DNA of 64,000 bases from Dermatophagoides farinae (Eukaryota > Arthropoda > Arachnida > Sarcoptiformes > Pyroglyphidae), in contig NW_027461523.1 of the NCBI RefSeq assembly GCF_024713945.1, forward strand, positions 124,001 through 188,000, given 5' to 3'. This document shows, piece by piece, positions 9,348 to 17,125 of this stretch; position 1 is the stretch's first letter, and every line of letters begins with the position of its first letter. The notes under the pieces are model-generated. The model saw only the letters and a list, made by a program, of their open reading frames with translations, ran no database searches and was not told the DNA's origin. The position numbers were made by a program, and so were the translations under genes.

Positions 9348-10276
9348 AGCACAAAAAGATCAAATTTTTTTAAACTATAGAACAAAACAGGATAAAAAGC
9401 GCAGCAAACAAAACGATTATCATAAACCATACCATTAAGTTCTTTTTGAGCTAACGAAGCAGCTAAGACATCTTTAAATTCGATAAACAATTTTAAATAT
9501 GTGTTATTGACTGTGTCTTGCGAATTGAGAAATTTAGAGCAGTGTACCGTGCCGAAAGCTGAAGCTTTTTCGTAAAAATCTAATTCAATTTTCTTCAAAT
9601 CTGTTGTATGCTGTAATGTTGATGGCAAAAAATTATGGCAAACAAGAATTCGATCAGGAGTTTTTCCAATATTCTTAATTAATTCAAAAGTAAAAGTATT
9701 TAGAGGGCAGGCATATAATTGTTCTAGCGGACTTCGAAGTCGCTGGTTTTTACCTACAATGTTTAGTATTTGAAGCATTTCATCATCTCTCATTTTATTA
9801 AATAAAACAGAAGATTTAGAATCTTTTTTTGTGATTACCGTTTTATTATCGCAACTTTGGCTGGTTTTAGTTTGATAAATTAGATCTTTGTATTCTAAAT
9901 ATTTTAACTCATCACTATATTCAGTATTGTCATTGTTCTCAACTAAAGTATAAGTAAGTTTGTCCCTGACAAATGGATAAAGTTCTGTGATAATATCTGT
10001 TGTAGATGAATCAACATGCGAAATCTTTGGAAAAACGAATTTCAAGGGAACAACGCAGAGTCTGGATCCAAAAGCGACTTTGCCATGCAAAGAAGCGATA
10101 TAGCTATTATCGTCGTTTTTGAATTTTAGAACAGCAAATCCATAAGCAAGTTGAAAACAGCTTAATGTGAATTCAGTTCGATCGACTGCCAATTGTTTTT
10201 CAATCCAATTTTTAAAGGCCTCTGCTTTGTAAAATTTATATGAAATGTTAGAGACTAATAAATATTCAGCATCCAT
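9344..10276 (-). CDS. U2AF65-like splicing factor with a C-terminal UHM
   Basis: 310 residues. The N-terminal 80 residues form a degenerate RRM-like fold, a polar middle follows, and the last 125 residues resemble the C-terminal part of U2AF large subunit: RILVCHNFLPSTLQ (the third-RRM RNP2 strand), a DFYEKASAFGTVH helix, YLKLFIEFKDVLAASLAQKELNGM, then DNRFVCCAFYP. U2AF65 recognises the polypyrimidine tract and recruits SF1 and SF3B1 through this U2AF-homology motif. At the place where UHMs carry Arg-x-Phe (RKF in metazoan U2AF65) this protein has MVY. No N-terminal RS domain or ULM tryptophan is visible. It is short for U2AF65, consistent with a reduced splicing system. The neighbour at the 3' end overlaps by four bases. 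Confidence 0.6.
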   Translation of the reverse strand: MDAEYLLVSNISYKFYKAEAFKNWIEKQLAVDRTEFTLSCFQLAYGFAVLKFKNDDNSYIASLHGKVAFGSRLCVVPLKFVFPKISHVDSSTTDIITELYPFVRDKLTYTLVENNDNTEYSDELKYLEYKDLIYQTKTSQSCDNKTVITKKDSKSSVLFNKMRDDEMLQILNIVGKNQRLRSPLEQLYACPLNTFTFELIKNIGKTPDRILVCHNFLPSTLQHTTDLKKIELDFYEKASAFGTVHCSKFLNSQDTVNNTYLKLFIEFKDVLAASLAQKELNGMVYDNRFVCCAFYPVLFYSLKKFDLFVL

Positions 10277-10356
10277 ATAAATATCAACAGACCCATCGAA
10301 ACAAAAATTTTATTTTTATTATTTTAATTATTAAAGATTATTACTGAGTAATAAAT

Positions 10357-11157
10357 ATGGATTGTTCAAGCAGCGACGACTTTAGTGATTGGGAAATCCA
10401 AGAACCTTCGGTACCGATTAATTCGAGCACGAGCAAAAATGTAGATGTTAGTCAAAATGCGTATGTTGTGCCTTCTTTTCTTACGATACCTTTGGACAAT
10501 CCAAATGACGAAAGAAAGAGAACAAATTTACTTCAACAATATAGAGATGCCGAACTAGGCCATGGTTTGTTTGGTTCAGACGATGAGATAGAGTTTAATT
10601 ATGACTCAGATGATTCGTTTATACAGAGAGCTAAGGCCAACTATTCAGAGCATTTGCAAAGCAAATGTACTGAACGTGAGAACAAAACTGGCAACGCAGG
10701 TACGAAAATTTCGATGGCCAAGGTTAGTGATATAAATGCACTTATTAAGGTGTTAGAAACTGAAATTACGGGAACAACTATTCAAAGCAAAAACTTGTTC
10801 CATTTTTTGCGTTCTATTATCGGTTTTGGAGCTGTAAAACTAGATATAATACATCTTAGAAAACTTGTAGATGAACTACAACACATCTATGTCAAAAAAG
10901 ACGCAGAAGAAAAAATCAGGGCCAATAAAAGCAAAAAAAATAACGAAAACGACCAAAATCACCGCCGCCCTACAAACGAATATAAAATGAAATATGAATG
11001 TGACGAAGACGATGGTTACTCAAGCGGTAGCAGCTTCGAAGAAGTTTATTTACAAAAAAACAGCAAAAAATTGAATCAAACATCCAGCAGTGCTAGCTCA
11101 ACCGCTGAAAAAAATGTGAATCCAATTAAAGGTATACCATTCGACGAATTTTTTTGA
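10357..11157 (+). CDS. eIF3 subunit j-like translation factor
   Basis: 266 residues, very acidic at the N-terminus with a single tryptophan motif (SDWEIQEP), as in eIF3j where this region binds eIF3b. An LLQQYRDAELGHGLFG segment (about 60) matches the eIF3j helix before its core. The core at about 125-190 (DINALIKVLETEI, NLFHFLRSIIGF, LDIIHLRKLVDELQHIYVKKDAEEK) has the three-helix layout of the eIF3j dimerisation domain, followed by a basic KSKKN tail. It ends with the acidic-aromatic FDEFF, like the C-terminus that enters the ribosomal mRNA channel. eIF3j (Hcr1) loads eIF3 on the 40S subunit and helps recycling. The assignment is by layout and short motifs. It shares an 80-bp divergent promoter with the U2AF65-like gene. 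Confidence 0.55.
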   Translation: MDCSSSDDFSDWEIQEPSVPINSSTSKNVDVSQNAYVVPSFLTIPLDNPNDERKRTNLLQQYRDAELGHGLFGSDDEIEFNYDSDDSFIQRAKANYSEHLQSKCTERENKTGNAGTKISMAKVSDINALIKVLETEITGTTIQSKNLFHFLRSIIGFGAVKLDIIHLRKLVDELQHIYVKKDAEEKIRANKSKKNNENDQNHRRPTNEYKMKYECDEDDGYSSGSSFEEVYLQKNSKKLNQTSSSASSTAEKNVNPIKGIPFDEFF

Positions 11158-11383
11158 ATTACTAAAATTAAAAAAATACTTAATTTATTTTATTTACAAA
11201 TAAATAAACAATCTTTAGTTAACTATTTTTAGATTTAAAAATAAACTTTTTTTCATTGTCTGAAATTAGAAAATAAAATTTTCTAATTGATATTTTGAAA
11301 AACGAAGGTTACTTTATTTAAGACCTACTATTTCGGTTTTTAAAATTAATTATTTGAAAGAATATACTATTTCGGATAATGTT

Positions 11384-13606
11384 ATGTCGATTAAAGTAAA
11401 TAATACAGATTCTTGTTCAAACCAGCGAAATAAATTTTATTATGATGTATTAGAATCTTCGGTAAACTACAAAGATCTTTATGAATATAATAAAATTGAC
11501 CCAAGCTTTAATTTTTTAGAATCCTTGTTTTTTGAACCGGTAACGGCATTTTTTGATTTGATAAGCGAAAAACATTTACTGAACGATGACTTCTTTAAAG
11601 AAATAGAAAAATGCCAATACTCGATGCTACGCGTGCTTAACGCTTGCATAGTACGAGACTTTGATGGCTTGCCTTTGTTTATTTTAAAAGATTTTACTTG
11701 TTGTTTGTACCTGGAACATTGTTGGAAAAGTTATATGCTTGAGTTGTCCGAAGGCCATCCAAACTCCATAAAAAAATATCGAGATCACTTAAAAGTGATT
11801 TACTACCTTGCTGTAACTTCGCAGAAGTTTTTACTTTTTCCACTGCAAACAAGTTTCTCGTTTGACTCCGATTTTTTCACAAGTCCTGACTCGTTCCAGC
11901 ATTACTGTTTAACAATTCGCGACTTTTCTGAAGCTCTTTTGCGCTTTGAACATGAATTCGGTTTAGTAGCACTAAATAAGTTTTTGCCGTTTTTATTTGT
12001 GTTGATGATGAATGAGTTTGGCAGTTATAATCCCGTAGATCCATTAGGTCCAATAATTGAACGTGTATATGGGAAGAAAAAATTAAATAAAGCCGTCAAA
12101 AAAGTCGATTCAGCATCTGAGGTCAATAAGTGGTACTTTTTAGACAACATGGAACAAATTAGTGGTCCGTTATATTCGGATTATATGGAATATCTTTATT
12201 ACAACAGTTACTTCAATTTCAACTCGTACATATCAAATTCAAAAAAGTCATACTTCATTCCTTTGCATTCAATTTACACTTTTGTCTCTGGAACAACTCC
12301 ACTTTCGTTTACAAAGCCAAATTTCGCATTTTACGGTCGAGAGCATAACTGTTTTGATTTGTTCTCACCCATTAAGAAAGAGTATTTGATTTTCCTTACT
12401 CAAATGGAAAAAATCATTTTCGACTTTGCAAAGGCCGGTTCTAGTAAAATATCTGCATCGTTGCGTGAATCGAGTCTTGAAAAGTTAAACGCTAGAATGA
12501 TCACTCATTTTTTCGGCGATCAAAAAAGCGTCGATTTGGAAGCCTCTGCAAACAACACTGACGATAAACAACAGAAAGCTTCGCGCTTAGAACTTCAAAA
12601 TAACATGATACATTTAAGCCGCGAAAAAGACGCGGGTACTGATCTAAACACTGACACTACATTTATCAACGCCGCAACCGTTGATGATGAAGAATGTTTT
12701 AACGCTGATCTAAAAAAAAGTGCAGAAAAGAATAAAATAAATACGAAAAACAACTTGTTTAAGCACATTGACGAACACGCCGCTACTGCTGACAAAGAAA
12801 AAAAAAACAAGAATTTTGTAGCCTCAGACAAGTTTACTCTGAAGTTCAAAGTTGACGCAAACAAGAACGAGCCGTACTCATCTGATTTTAATTCTGCATA
12901 CGATAAGATAGATAGCGGTCGTTGGATAACTTCGCAAAAATTAAAAGTCCACAAAGAAAACCCTACTTCAAAATTAGATAGAATATCTAAAACAAGTGGT
13001 TCCAAGCCCACGCCTTATAAAGTTATTGCAGACCTGAAAACAGGTTCTTTCAACAATTCTGCGGACACCGTTGTCCAGACAGAGACGAAAAACAGTTATC
13101 CGTTTCCTCACAAAGACGCGCATGACTCGAGTTTTGCCAATCGAGAGTTGTCTAGTGATAACAAGTGTTCGCCCTCATCTGAACTATCTACCAATAAAAC
13201 TTCTCTTAAATATACCAAAGAAGAAAACAAAGCACCTAGAGGCCTTATTTGTTCTGTGTCGCAAGTGGTTAAGCGTACAGTTGTGGCGGATAAAAGCTTG
13301 CCGCTCAAACCAAATTCAGCGTCACTTGATTTAAACCACGAGCCTTGTTTGCTCGATACCTGCAACATCGTCACCAACAAAAGCACAAAAGTAGCTAATG
13401 CCGGAAAGATAGCTTATCCATCGACAATCTTCAAAAGCGGCAAATGGTCTGAGGTTATTGGCAGCCAGAAAGACGCTCCGCCTCTAGATTCTGACACTAT
13501 ATATATAAAAAATAAAAATTCGAGTAATGTTATTAAATCTTCTGACGCTTCTGTTAAGTTCTACCCATCAATAACTTTTTCAGTTGTGCCAAAAAATAAG
13601 ATTTAA
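11384..13606 (+). CDS. GYF-like domain protein with a long disordered tail
   Basis: 740 residues from the ATG at 11384 (frame open to 11354 without another ATG). The N-terminal 240 residues are helical and aromatic. At about 258-290 the stretch WYFLDNMEQISGPLYSDYM...YYNSYF follows the GYF-domain signature W-x-[YF]-x(n)-GPF-x4-M-x2-W-x3-GYF, with GPL for GPF, L for the W and SYF for GYF. GYF domains bind proline-rich peptides in splicing and mRNA-silencing factors. From about residue 370 the protein is low-complexity, rich in Lys, Ser, Asn and Asp, and probably disordered. The N-terminal region is not recognised, and the GYF call is degenerate, so the function is only suggested. Confidence 0.55.
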   Translation: MSIKVNNTDSCSNQRNKFYYDVLESSVNYKDLYEYNKIDPSFNFLESLFFEPVTAFFDLISEKHLLNDDFFKEIEKCQYSMLRVLNACIVRDFDGLPLFILKDFTCCLYLEHCWKSYMLELSEGHPNSIKKYRDHLKVIYYLAVTSQKFLLFPLQTSFSFDSDFFTSPDSFQHYCLTIRDFSEALLRFEHEFGLVALNKFLPFLFVLMMNEFGSYNPVDPLGPIIERVYGKKKLNKAVKKVDSASEVNKWYFLDNMEQISGPLYSDYMEYLYYNSYFNFNSYISNSKKSYFIPLHSIYTFVSGTTPLSFTKPNFAFYGREHNCFDLFSPIKKEYLIFLTQMEKIIFDFAKAGSSKISASLRESSLEKLNARMITHFFGDQKSVDLEASANNTDDKQQKASRLELQNNMIHLSREKDAGTDLNTDTTFINAATVDDEECFNADLKKSAEKNKINTKNNLFKHIDEHAATADKEKKNKNFVASDKFTLKFKVDANKNEPYSSDFNSAYDKIDSGRWITSQKLKVHKENPTSKLDRISKTSGSKPTPYKVIADLKTGSFNNSADTVVQTETKNSYPFPHKDAHDSSFANRELSSDNKCSPSSELSTNKTSLKYTKEENKAPRGLICSVSQVVKRTVVADKSLPLKPNSASLDLNHEPCLLDTCNIVTNKSTKVANAGKIAYPSTIFKSGKWSEVIGSQKDAPPLDSDTIYIKNKNSSNVIKSSDASVKFYPSITFSVVPKNKI

Positions 13607-13734
13607 GTTTTATCATGTTTGTGAACACTTTTTGTTAGCATGTACTTATCAATATTTTATAATATATTAATGTTATTATATTAAATGGCCCAAAGAGACG
13701 CGCGGCTTTTTTGACAAAGATGACAAATAATGTT

Positions 13735-13796
13735 GCCGGCCAATCGCGGCAAATCATTCTCAAAAAAAGTACAAAATTATTATTAGTCGGCCATTG
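13735..13796 (+). promoter_or_regulatory. Paired CGGCCA motifs upstream of the eS10 gene
   Basis: GCCGGCCAATCGCGGC at 13735-13750 and GTCGGCCATTG at 13786-13796 share the core CGGCCA(A/T)T, standing out as GC-rich islands in AT-rich intergenic DNA. A third related ATGGCCCAA lies at 13685. The position, 80-140 bp before the ribosomal gene ATG, suggests promoter elements; this is inference. Confidence 0.35.
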
Positions 13797-13874
13797 AATA
13801 AAACTTGAGTGATTTTTTTTTTTTGTTGTGTCTAATAAGTTTAATTAGAACGAAGTGAGATAGAAAAATCTATT

Positions 13875-14228
13875 ATGGTTTCCAAGAAAGTCAATTCTTT
13901 AATTCCTCGTGCGAGTCGTCACACCTTATATAAGTATTTAATGCGTGATGGTACTTTGGTCGTGAAACACCAACCTTCTTTACCCATTCACGAAAAAACT
14001 AAAATTACGAATTTACATGTGATGCTCATGATGAGAACTATGAAGACTAAGGAATACGTAAAACACACGTATCTTTGGGGTTACGACTACTACATCCTCA
14101 CTCCTGAAGGAATTGAATTTTTGAGGGAACAGCTTGATTTGCCTCTCAACGTAATGCCTGCTACTTATGCGTCAGCTAAGCCTGCTATACGCCCTGAAGG
14201 TGGCAAGCGTGAAACAGTTAATGCTTAA
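13875..14228 (+). CDS. RPS10: 40S ribosomal protein eS10
   Basis: 117 residues. It contains the S10_plectin winged-helix domain across nearly the whole length: LIPRASRHTLYKYLMRDGTLV, LHVMLMMRTMKTKEYVK, YLWGYDYYILTPEGIEFLREQLDLP, and the conserved tail MPATYASAKPAIRPEG. It is shorter than the metazoan protein because the glycine/arginine-rich C-terminus is missing, as in several protists. eS10 sits in the head of the 40S subunit near the mRNA entry side. The ATG at 13875 gives a normal N-terminus and no intron in the coding part is needed. The upstream 250 bp contain GC-rich repeated motifs listed separately and a T-run just before the likely 5' UTR. Confidence 0.95.
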   Translation: MVSKKVNSLIPRASRHTLYKYLMRDGTLVVKHQPSLPIHEKTKITNLHVMLMMRTMKTKEYVKHTYLWGYDYYILTPEGIEFLREQLDLPLNVMPATYASAKPAIRPEGGKRETVNA

Positions 14229-14541
14229 TTTACTGGCTTTACTAATGTCTAATTATATTATCTTGTTTATTAGTAAGTTTACTATGCAATTTCCCTGTTT
14301 TATTAAATACTTTACTCGTTTATTTTTCATCTAACAATTATTTACAGAATGATGATTATTAGCAGTATGGGGACATATGAATTTATGTGATTAACATACT
14401 CTTAAATCTGACTGTTTTATTTTATAAATCTTTCTCTTTGTTTGTGTGATCTTCGTTGCATATTGTGCATATTATTCCTGTAGTTTTTTGTGGATAAACG
14501 GACACAAAAATGAGCGGGGTGCAGTTATTAGAACTTGGAAG
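14229..14541. other. Intergenic region / 5' leader
   Basis: About 313 bp between eS10 and the C2-PH gene. An out-of-frame ATG at 14510 opens a short upstream ORF that runs past the proposed start at 14542. No RNA gene or repeat is visible. Confidence 0.4.
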
Positions 14542-15879
14542 ATGGGATCGTTGCTTAAGTTGTTTGTGAAGATAGTTCCTTATGCTTCTGCCATAGCGGC
14601 GATTTGTACATCTGTGTCTTCATTATTCTTCTTTTTTCGTAAAAAACTTTATCATCCGTCGGAATACCGATGGATCGGGAAACTGTTTCTCTTACTAAAA
14701 ATTCATCGGCACGAAGCGTTCGACTTGCTTATTGATGTTATCGAAATTATTGGTTTACAGAAGAACAAAAAGTATTACATTGTAGTGGGCTCAGGCCGGT
14801 ACGAGTTGAAAACGTCCACCAAGATCTCGAACGACAGTACAGGGCCAGCGATGTTTTATGAGAGATTGAAAATTCAAGTGCGCCAGGCTGATAAAAAGCT
14901 TAAAATAGTGCTGTATCGCAAATGTTTTAGGCTAGATGAAAAGATCGGCGAAATTTCACTAGACGTAGATGATTATTTGTTGAAAAATAACTTTCCAACT
15001 AAAATTACTTTTGATTTTAAAAAAAAAGATGTTACACCTGCAAAAGGAGTTTTTTCTTTTTACAAACCCGCTGTAATCTTGCCTGAGCTCAGCCAGGCGT
15101 GGTTTTTTAAAGAAGACTTAATTCAGGAACTTGTAATTAAGGCAAAAGACAAAGGCCAAGAATTCAATCAGGCGGAACTGCTCGAAATGACTCCTATAAA
15201 ATTGATTCTCGTTTTTTGCAACCTGCTCGAAGGACCGCTGGACTTGATCGATGAAAAGACTCCGTCAAAACATGTTAGATACTATTTCAAAGCCACAAAA
15301 ACCACGTCAAATGAATGGGTATGGTGTTACTGGCAAACTCAAGAAGATCTCTTGCAAAAGCATAACCCGGTTGGAACCATTTTTATTAATTCAATAGCTG
15401 CAGTCTTTCCGAAACGTCAAAATCTAGGACGACACGAGTTCGTACTAAAATATAAGAACAAAAAAACTACTAAGCAATTTACATTTCAAAGAGTCGACAG
15501 AGATCGCAACTTGTGGGTAAGTGCGTTACTCACCACTATAGACCTTATAAGAGATTACAAGGTGAACTACAAATCGCAACTTTATTTGTTCGCTAATGAG
15601 CTAGAAGAGGATAAATTGCTGCAAAACAAAAAACTAACACGTAAGCAAAAACAAACTTATTCTTCGGAAGACATTGAAAATGGAAAAGCGGGTGCATCAG
15701 GAACTGAAACTTCAAAGGAGACGAATCAAGCTGAAAAAAAAATGAAACTCTTTATCAAAAAAGAATTAAACAATTTGTCTAGTTTACTGCGCACGCATAC
15801 TGCAGTGATGAGCAAGAGAACCAACGAAGGCAATAAAACTGAAGAAAAAGCAAATTTAATGGACTCTGCCTTGCAATAA
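14542..15879 (+). CDS. Membrane-anchored protein with C2-like and PH-like domains
   Basis: 445 residues from the ATG at 14542; the open frame extends to 14446 with no other ATG. A hydrophobic N-terminal segment (IVPYASAIAAICTSVSSLFFFF, about residues 10-33) looks like a membrane anchor. A C2-like beta domain follows (about 65-165: FDLLIDVIEIIGL, KYYIVVGSGRYEL, LKIVLYRKC, KIGEISLDVDDYLL), though calcium-binding aspartates are not evident. The region at about 215-355 has PH-like features (YYFKATK, WVWCYWQTQEDLL, GTIFINSI, FTFQRVDRDRNLWVSALL), including the C-terminal tryptophan helix typical of PH domains. The tail is basic and polar. The layout suggests a membrane-contact or membrane-trafficking protein; I cannot name it. 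Confidence 0.6.
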   Translation: MGSLLKLFVKIVPYASAIAAICTSVSSLFFFFRKKLYHPSEYRWIGKLFLLLKIHRHEAFDLLIDVIEIIGLQKNKKYYIVVGSGRYELKTSTKISNDSTGPAMFYERLKIQVRQADKKLKIVLYRKCFRLDEKIGEISLDVDDYLLKNNFPTKITFDFKKKDVTPAKGVFSFYKPAVILPELSQAWFFKEDLIQELVIKAKDKGQEFNQAELLEMTPIKLILVFCNLLEGPLDLIDEKTPSKHVRYYFKATKTTSNEWVWCYWQTQEDLLQKHNPVGTIFINSIAAVFPKRQNLGRHEFVLKYKNKKTTKQFTFQRVDRDRNLWVSALLTTIDLIRDYKVNYKSQLYLFANELEEDKLLQNKKLTRKQKQTYSSEDIENGKAGASGTETSKETNQAEKKMKLFIKKELNNLSSLLRTHTAVMSKRTNEGNKTEEKANLMDSALQ

Positions 15880-15925
15880 TAATTTTATTGTTCCTTTGTG
15901 TTAATATTGAAAGAAAATCGCAAAA

Positions 15926-16464
15926 TCAGTAAGTCTGATTGAAGACGCCCAAATAGTCTTGATTGATTTGCCCAACTGCAGTGACATTTGTAGGATTGAT
16001 TTTAAATGCCATAATTCTAAGACGGACAGAAGAATTGATTGCTACTTTATCGTTATCTGCAACCCACGAGGTACCATCAAAAGAATACGACTCCGGTATG
16101 TTGTTTTTTGGAACAAACACTTTTAACGGCCCGCAAAAAACGAAAAAGCCCATCGGATTTACCGAGGAAACCGTTCCGTCGACGACATGGCCGTTTTTCA
16201 TGTTCAATACAATCGCTCTGACTTTTACTTGAACAACCACATGACCTGTAAGTTCTTGGACTCTGCCATTTTGACGCTCTAACACTTGGCTGACGCAAAT
16301 AATTAAACCGTAAGGCGGAATGTTGTGGCCTTCAAGAGTTTTGTACACTGCCTTGTCAATTGACTAAAAATACTTTCGTGCGATTATCTTACCTCTTCAA
16401 AATGCGGTCCAATATCCTTAGGATGGATATAAATACATCTCCAAAAATCGATTAAACAAAACAT
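15926..16464 (-). CDS. RPB7: RNA polymerase II subunit RPB7
   Basis: Exon 1 is 16393-16464 and exon 2 is 15926-16363, giving 169 residues against about 171 in yeast and human. The 24-residue first exon (MFCLIDF...IHPKDIGPHFEE) supplies the RNP N-terminal strand of RPB7, and the second exon gives GHNIPPYGLIICV, VRAIVLNMKNGHVVDGTVSSVNPMGFFVFCGPLKVFV (the S1/OB domain), then RLRIMAFKINPTNVTAVGQINQDYLGVF at the C-terminus, all in family order. RPB7 pairs with RPB4 to form the stalk that binds nascent RNA. The 29-nt intron is required to reach the initiating ATG at 16464. The gene faces APRT, head to head, with 134 bp between start codons. Confidence 0.9.
16364..16392 (-). other. Intron, 29 nt, in RPB7
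   Basis: Minus strand GTAAGA ... TTTTTAG, phase 0 after codon 24. Confidence 0.85.
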
Positions 16465-16598
16465 GTTAATTATGCTGATTCTAGGCGATGCATTTATTTG
16501 AAGTCAAAATAGATAATAGTATACATGATAAATGAATTTATTTTTCTCGGTCAGGAAATAATTATTAATTTGCGCAAAAAATAATCAATTCGTGCTAC

Positions 16599-17117
16599 AT
16601 GGATAGTCAAGACGATATCAACTATTTCATAAAAGAACTCGAGCTCCACGAAGATTTTCCTAAAAAAGGAGTGAAGTTCATTGACATTATGCCAATTTTC
16701 AAAAATAAGAGATGTTTACACATATTAATTGAGCAGTTCAAAAGTTTTATTCCAAGAAATACAAACGTAATCATAGCTCCAGAGCTACGAGGCTGTCTGA
16801 TTGCGACATACGTAAGCTTTGCTCTGGACCTACCGCTTGTGGTAGCTAGAAAACCAAAGAAATTGCCTGGAAAATTAATTACAGCAGAATACAAGACAGA
16901 ATACAGCGTTGATCAACTTCAGATCAAAGACGGTGCCCTTAAAAAGGACGATAACGTGTTCATTATTGACGATGTCATGGCAACGGGCGGTACTTTGCGC
17001 GCTCTGTTAAGCATTATAGAACAAATAGAAAGTACCTGTACCGGCATTGGTGTAATCACTAGAATCGACAAATTTTCAACTGACGACATAACTGTTCCTG
17101 TTTACAAAATGTTTTAA
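16599..17117 (+). CDS. APRT: Adenine phosphoribosyltransferase
   Basis: 172 residues, normal for APRT. Motifs in order: FPKKGVKFIDIMPI (human APRT has FPTPGVVFRDISPV), APELRGCLIA, ARKPKKLPGKLI (the flexible-loop region with the KLPG motif specific for APRT), EYKTEYSVDQLQI, and the PRPP-binding VFIIDDVMATGGTLRA at residues 120-135. The enzyme makes AMP from adenine and PRPP in the cytosol. The well-studied apicomplexans are reported to lack APRT, so its presence matters for the organism's identity and purine salvage. Codon use looks like that of its neighbours. It converges on the ABCG-like gene with eight bases between the stops. Confidence 0.95.
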   Translation: MDSQDDINYFIKELELHEDFPKKGVKFIDIMPIFKNKRCLHILIEQFKSFIPRNTNVIIAPELRGCLIATYVSFALDLPLVVARKPKKLPGKLITAEYKTEYSVDQLQIKDGALKKDDNVFIIDDVMATGGTLRALLSIIEQIESTCTGIGVITRIDKFSTDDITVPVYKMF

Positions 17118-17125
17118 TTTAAACT

